Shown: piece after piece, positions 60,638 through 64,000 of the stretch | Layout of the letters: each line of letters starts with the position of its first letter | How positions within the stretch are numbered: the first letter of the stretch is position 1 | From: Chlorobium sp. | GTDB lineage: Bacteria > Bacteroidota > Chlorobiia > Chlorobiales > Chlorobiaceae | Length of the DNA: 64,000 nt | Direction: 5' to 3' | Assembly: GCA_028282595.1 (NCBI GenBank) | Contig: JANQHQ010000036.1 | Location: 62,001-126,000 of the forward strand | Position numbers and translations under genes: made by a program | The notes under the pieces: model-generated | Told to the model about the DNA's origin: nothing | Databases searched by the model: none | Seen by the model: only the letters and a program-made list of their open reading frames with translations

Positions 60638-60931
60638 ATGAAATCATCAAAAGCACCCAGAATGTTCGCGGAGATCGTGCCCGACATCTGCGCGGCACTC
60701 GACCTGCAGGATGCTTATCGTGAGCGCCGGGCGCTCAGAGTATGGGGTAGCGTCGTCGGTGAGACCATTTCGCGCATGACGACGGTGGAAAACTTCAACC
60801 GGGGCGTTCTCTATGTTCGCGTGCACAACCCGTCGTGGCGCAACGAGCTTTCCATGCGCAAGCGCAACATCGCTACAAGGCTGAACGAGGCTCTCGGCAA
60901 GGATATGGTGAGGGATATCGTGTTCAGGTGA
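60638..60931 (+). CDS. DUF721 (DciA-like) protein
   Basis: A 97-aa DUF721 protein. RALRVWGSVVGETISRMT, GVLYVRVHNPSWRNELSMRK and the C-terminal VRDIVFR are typical. DciA proteins of this family load or assist the replicative helicase DnaB in bacteria lacking DnaC/DnaI, which fits its place after dnaA-dnaN-recF. ATG at 60638 is chosen; its ribosome site comes from element D. Confidence 0.85.
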   Translation: MKSSKAPRMFAEIVPDICAALDLQDAYRERRALRVWGSVVGETISRMTTVENFNRGVLYVRVHNPSWRNELSMRKRNIATRLNEALGKDMVRDIVFR

Positions 60932-60952
60932 GTGTGTGGACATGAAAACAAC

Positions 60953-60976
60953 AAAAGGGGCTCGAAGGCCCCTTTT
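60953..60976. terminator. Bidirectional terminator
   Basis: AAAAGGGGC and GCCCCTTTT pair around TCGAAG. It lies between the convergent DUF721 and flavodiiron genes and has A/T runs on both sides. Confidence 0.9.
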
Positions 60977-60996
60977 GTGCATCGTGCTGCAGCGGT

Positions 60997-62217
60997 TTAC
61001 ACGTCGCAAACGAGCTTGTTCTTCTCGATCAGCTGTTCGGCAAAGGCTCTGCCGAACTCACGGCACTCCTCGAAATCTTTTTCATGCGGTTTGAACTTCA
61101 CCTTGATGTGCCGGTCGAACACCTTGAGCTTCAGGTTGGCGAAGTTCGATTCGATGATCTTGATGCTTTCGCCGCTCCAGCCGTAGGAGCCGAAGGCCGC
61201 GGAGAGCTTGCCGCGGTCGCGGATCGGGTTGATGGCCGCGAAAAGCTGATAGATCTGGGAGACGATGTTCTGGTTGATCGTCGGCGAGCCCACGATGATC
61301 GCCGTGCTGTGCGCGATCTTTTCTTCGAGTTTCTCGGGATGCATGTTCTCGATATCGCAGACGTCCACGGTGAAATCGCATGCGGGCTGAATCCCTTCGG
61401 CGATCTTTTCAGCCATGATCGAGGTGTTCTCGTATGCGGAAACGTAAGCGACGAGGATGTTTTTTTCGTTCGGCAGGGCTATGGCGCTCTGCGCGTACTT
61501 TTTCGAGAGGTCAACGTACTTTTTCCAGTTGGAACGCAGTACGGGACCGTGGCCCGGGCAGATGATCTTGATGTCGAGCGGTGCGATGCGTTCGATCGCA
61601 TCGAGCATAAACTTGCTGAACGGCCGCAGAATGGCGTCGAAATAGTAGGTGAAAGCGTCGTCGAAATCGTCCACCAGATCGTCGAACATCCTTTCGTCGC
61701 TGTAGTGGCTGCCGAACGAGTCGCAGCTGAAGAGCACCTGGTCTTCCTCGAGCCAGGTGTACATGGCGTCCGGCCAGTGCAGGTTGACAGCATTGATGAA
61801 ACGCAGGGTCTTGTTTCCCAGGTCGAGCGTGTCTCCATCCTTGACGGTCATGGACCTGAAATCGTAACCTACGAGATCCCTGAGGTACTTGATTGCGTTC
61901 GCACTGCCGACGACCGTTGCGTTCGGCGCTACCTCGAGCAGGTTTCTGAGATTGCCCGAATGATCGGGCTCGGTGTGGTCAAGAATGATGTATTCGATCT
62001 CTGAAGGATCGGTAACCTGTTTTATCTTATCAATATACGTTGGCCAGAATTTCTCTTTCGTAGTCTCTACGATCGTTTTTTTCTCGGCATTTATGAAGTA
62101 GGAGTTGTACGTGCTGCCGTACTTGGTCTCCATCACGATATCGAACGTGACGAGTCCGGGGTCGAGTACGCCGATCCAGGTCACGTCATCCGTTATGGGC
62201 AGAACTTTGTTATCCAT
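60997..62217 (-). CDS. A-type flavodiiron protein (FprA)
   Basis: A 406-aa flavodiiron protein that reduces O2 to water or NO to N2O. The metallo-beta-lactamase domain has the HxExD-H signature DHTEPDHSGN, then LHWPDAMYTWL with further ligands and CPGHGP. The flavodoxin domain starts near 255 (VAYVSAYENTSIMAEKIAEGI) and binds FMN. For a strict anaerobe this is oxygen protection. Its electron donor (rubredoxin) is not in the window. Confidence 0.93.
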   Translation of the reverse strand: MDNKVLPITDDVTWIGVLDPGLVTFDIVMETKYGSTYNSYFINAEKKTIVETTKEKFWPTYIDKIKQVTDPSEIEYIILDHTEPDHSGNLRNLLEVAPNATVVGSANAIKYLRDLVGYDFRSMTVKDGDTLDLGNKTLRFINAVNLHWPDAMYTWLEEDQVLFSCDSFGSHYSDERMFDDLVDDFDDAFTYYFDAILRPFSKFMLDAIERIAPLDIKIICPGHGPVLRSNWKKYVDLSKKYAQSAIALPNEKNILVAYVSAYENTSIMAEKIAEGIQPACDFTVDVCDIENMHPEKLEEKIAHSTAIIVGSPTINQNIVSQIYQLFAAINPIRDRGKLSAAFGSYGWSGESIKIIESNFANLKLKVFDRHIKVKFKPHEKDFEECREFGRAFAEQLIEKNKLVCDV

Positions 62218-62239
62218 TGTGTTGAATAGTGAATGTTAT

Positions 62240-62383
62240 GGGCATCTCTAAAAATGTATTGCGCGCCCAAATTGCTGCGTTGTCCCGACGAGTCGGGATT
62301 CCGGTTTCGAAGTTTATCCCGATGCAATCGGGACTCCGTCCGCCTTACACTTTGCTCGCTCATGACACTTTTTAGAGGTGCCC
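62240..62383. repeat. Dispersed palindromic element, copy E
   Basis: 144 bp, starting GGGCATCTCTAAAAATG and ending TTTTTAGAGGTGCCC, so the outer 15 or so bases are inverted. It has the CCCGAC/GTCGGG hairpin, GTTTCGAAGTTTATCCCGAT and ATCGGGA. It lies just upstream of the flavodiiron gene. Confidence 0.9.
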
Positions 62384-62449
62384 TTATATGAATTGAATAC
62401 GATACCCTCTTTCCCCGCACCGCGAGGAAACGTAAGAGACACTACGTGT

Positions 62450-62563
62450 ATGAAGCGCATAAAGTTCCGCTTTCTTGATCATCGACAAAAAACGGACGCT
62501 GCCCGGATCGACGAGCACGCAAGAGCGCTCGATGCACCTTCGAATGACAAACCGGGAAAATAA
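62450..62563 (+). CDS. Possible 37-aa small protein
   Basis: A short frame starting MKRIKFRFLDHRQKTDAARI with a mixed charged composition. There is no strong ribosome site (GAGAC 12 bases upstream) and no family that I recognise. It may be chance. Confidence 0.25.
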   Translation: MKRIKFRFLDHRQKTDAARIDEHARALDAPSNDKPGK

Positions 62564-62579
62564 CGTCTAAGTTATTTAT

Positions 62580-64000
62580 TTAAAATGGTATATCGTCATC
62601 GTTAAAGGACTCCGTCTCTCTGTGGCGTCTCTCTTTGACGAGCTCTATTCCCTCCGGGGTGAAACCGAAGAGCGTGTCGGCCGAAAAGATCGAGCTGAAA
62701 TCCTGCGGTTTGAAAAAGGGCAGGAATTTCTGGGTGAATTCATCGAGGCGTTTCAGGTAGAACTGGGTGTTCTCGTCGGGTTTCCGGCTGTCCCATTCGT
62801 CGGCTATGCGACCTTTTTCGTAATGGCTGTTCTGAAGACCGCTTCCCGAGACGTAGTAGGTTATCCGGTCGCCCTTGTTGACCGTCAGCTTTCTTCTCAG
62901 GGCGAGTTCATAGGTTATGGACCGCGTGCGCTTTTCATTGTTTACGGCTGTAACATATTGATCCAGCGTGCTTTTCAGCGTCTCTGTCCTTGAAAATTCC
63001 TCGATGGACCAGTCGTGGTTCATGATCCGTTCCCTGTACTCGACATAGAGATCGTGCAGTCCCTGGACGTCCTCTTCCAGCAGCCGCTCGAAACCTCTGC
63101 GGATAAAATCCCGTCCGAATTTCTCGGCGCTGCGGCTGATGAGGGAGGAGCCCTTAAGTTTCATGGCGCCGTCGTAGTCGAGAAGGGCGTAGTTTTTTTT
63201 CAGGTAGGAGATCATTTTCTTGAACCTGCCGTCGTAACCGATCGTTATTCCTTTCGGCATCGTGGCCGAAACCTCTTCCACGAGCCGTATTTCATCTTCC
63301 TCGGTAGCGATTCCGGGCGGAGGCACAAAAAGAATGCCGTCGGTATCCACTTCGATCACCTTGCTGCCCTTCGATTCGAACTCCCGGATCATTTTCCGTG
63401 CGATTTCCTGGCCGGTCGTGGTGACGCGGTCGGCTTCCTCGTAGTCGTTGAAAATACCGCTCCCGAAGCCGAGATAACCGTACATGGCGTTGATCAGGAT
63501 CTTGAACGACGACTGCATGGCGTCGAAGTTGTCGGCGATCGTTGTGTTACCGTTCGCTTTTTCCTCTTTCGCTCTCTTCTTCGCCGAAAACCGCAGGTCC
63601 TTCAATTCCGTAAGAATCCGGGGGAAGATCCTTCGCTCGTCGCTTTTCGGACAGACGTCGTAGGAGAGCATGATCGACGGGTAGAGCGATTCGACGTCCG
63701 CGTAGACCACGGGGCCGAGAATTCCTTTCAGAAATACTTCGGTGAATCCTCCCGAGTGCTGCTGACCGATCTCCGGCCTCGGCAGGGAGTGTTTTTCCTT
63801 CAGATACTCCCTGACGAACAGAGCCTCGATCTTGGCGGCCGGCCCCATACGAGATGTCTGGGCGTAGGTATAGGGCATCATCTGCGTCATGTAGAAGTTG
63901 CTTCCGGAAAGCAGGGCGGCGATTTCCCTCGTTTCCCTGACGTCGTCGAGGGCGTAGGCCAGCAGGCGTTCAGGGTCCCTGTCCCAGACATCGGCCATTT
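62580..64000 (-). CDS. Family B DNA polymerase, C-terminal part (cut by window end)
   Basis: At least 472 aa of a family B polymerase. AYALDDVRETREI is the Exo III motif of the 3'-5' proofreading domain, DVESLYPSIML is motif A, KILINAMYGYLGF motif B, and EVDTDGILFV motif C with both catalytic aspartates, though the residue after the second Asp is Gly where Ser is usual. KLKGSSLISR is the KxY-like region. The exonuclease N-terminus should lie beyond base 64000. The product resembles PolB-type enzymes used in repair or bypass. Confidence 0.9.
   Translation of the reverse strand, partial: MADVWDRDPERLLAYALDDVRETREIAALLSGSNFYMTQMMPYTYAQTSRMGPAAKIEALFVREYLKEKHSLPRPEIGQQHSGGFTEVFLKGILGPVVYADVESLYPSIMLSYDVCPKSDERRIFPRILTELKDLRFSAKKRAKEEKANGNTTIADNFDAMQSSFKILINAMYGYLGFGSGIFNDYEEADRVTTTGQEIARKMIREFESKGSKVIEVDTDGILFVPPPGIATEEDEIRLVEEVSATMPKGITIGYDGRFKKMISYLKKNYALLDYDGAMKLKGSSLISRSAEKFGRDFIRRGFERLLEEDVQGLHDLYVEYRERIMNHDWSIEEFSRTETLKSTLDQYVTAVNNEKRTRSITYELALRRKLTVNKGDRITYYVSGSGLQNSHYEKGRIADEWDSRKPDENTQFYLKRLDEFTQKFLPFFKPQDFSSIFSADTLFGFTPEGIELVKERRHRETESFNDDDIPF

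Overview
The window reads as a green sulfur bacterium (Chlorobi/Chlorobiales). The strongest marker is bchU at 18337-19356, the bacteriochlorophyll C-20 methyltransferase of BChl c or e producers. The layout also fits: F0 ATP synthase genes separated from F1 genes, a complete dcw cluster, and rpmH-rnpA-yidD-yidC beside dnaA-dnaN-recF. The window therefore spans the likely chromosomal origin. No species is claimed.

Region 1 (1-10.2 kb, minus strand) is an accessory island beside tRNA-Ala(CGC). It holds a compact four-gene cassette in transcription order: an unknown 684-aa protein, an unknown 330-aa protein, a 1948-aa superfamily-2 helicase with zinc-binding and DUF1998-like C-terminal regions, and a RecB/Cas4-type PD-(D/E)XK nuclease with a four-cysteine Fe-S pattern. 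The gene pairs overlap, and a good promoter with a palindrome at the expected start point lies upstream. This is the best candidate for an undescribed, probably anti-phage, system.

Region 2 (10.6-23.5 kb) is core metabolism and envelope: tRNA-Ala, atpZ-atpI-atpB-E-F-H, bactofilin with an M23 peptidase, galE, a coiled-coil lipoprotein, pgeF, a small duplicated-motif protein, bchU, a CoA-transferase and sdhC-D-A without sdhB.

Region 3 (23.6-41.2 kb, minus) is the whole division and cell-wall cluster from mraZ to ftsZ, tightly packed with many 1-4 base overlaps, and with TGG repeats of 10-bp period just upstream of mraZ that look like an MraZ operator.

Region 4 (41.3-55.9 kb) contains a NYN protein, chorismate mutase, mltG, pgk, a rhomboid protease, a DUF1232 protein, a decayed restriction/defence operon (AAA ATPase N-terminal stub, intact AlbA_2 gene, frameshifted methylase C-terminus), a WXXGXW lipoprotein, purT, a TrmA-family methyltransferase, a ROK kinase, a PAP2-like protein, yidC, yidD, rnpA and rpmH.

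Region 5 (56.0-64.0 kb) is the origin: DnaA boxes before dnaA, a large inverted repeat between dnaA and dnaN, then recF, a DciA-like DUF721 gene, a flavodiiron protein and a family B DNA polymerase cut by the window edge. Five copies of a 117-144 bp element with GGGCACCTCTA-type inverted ends, plus one related element with different ends, are scattered between genes from 14.4 to 62.4 kb.
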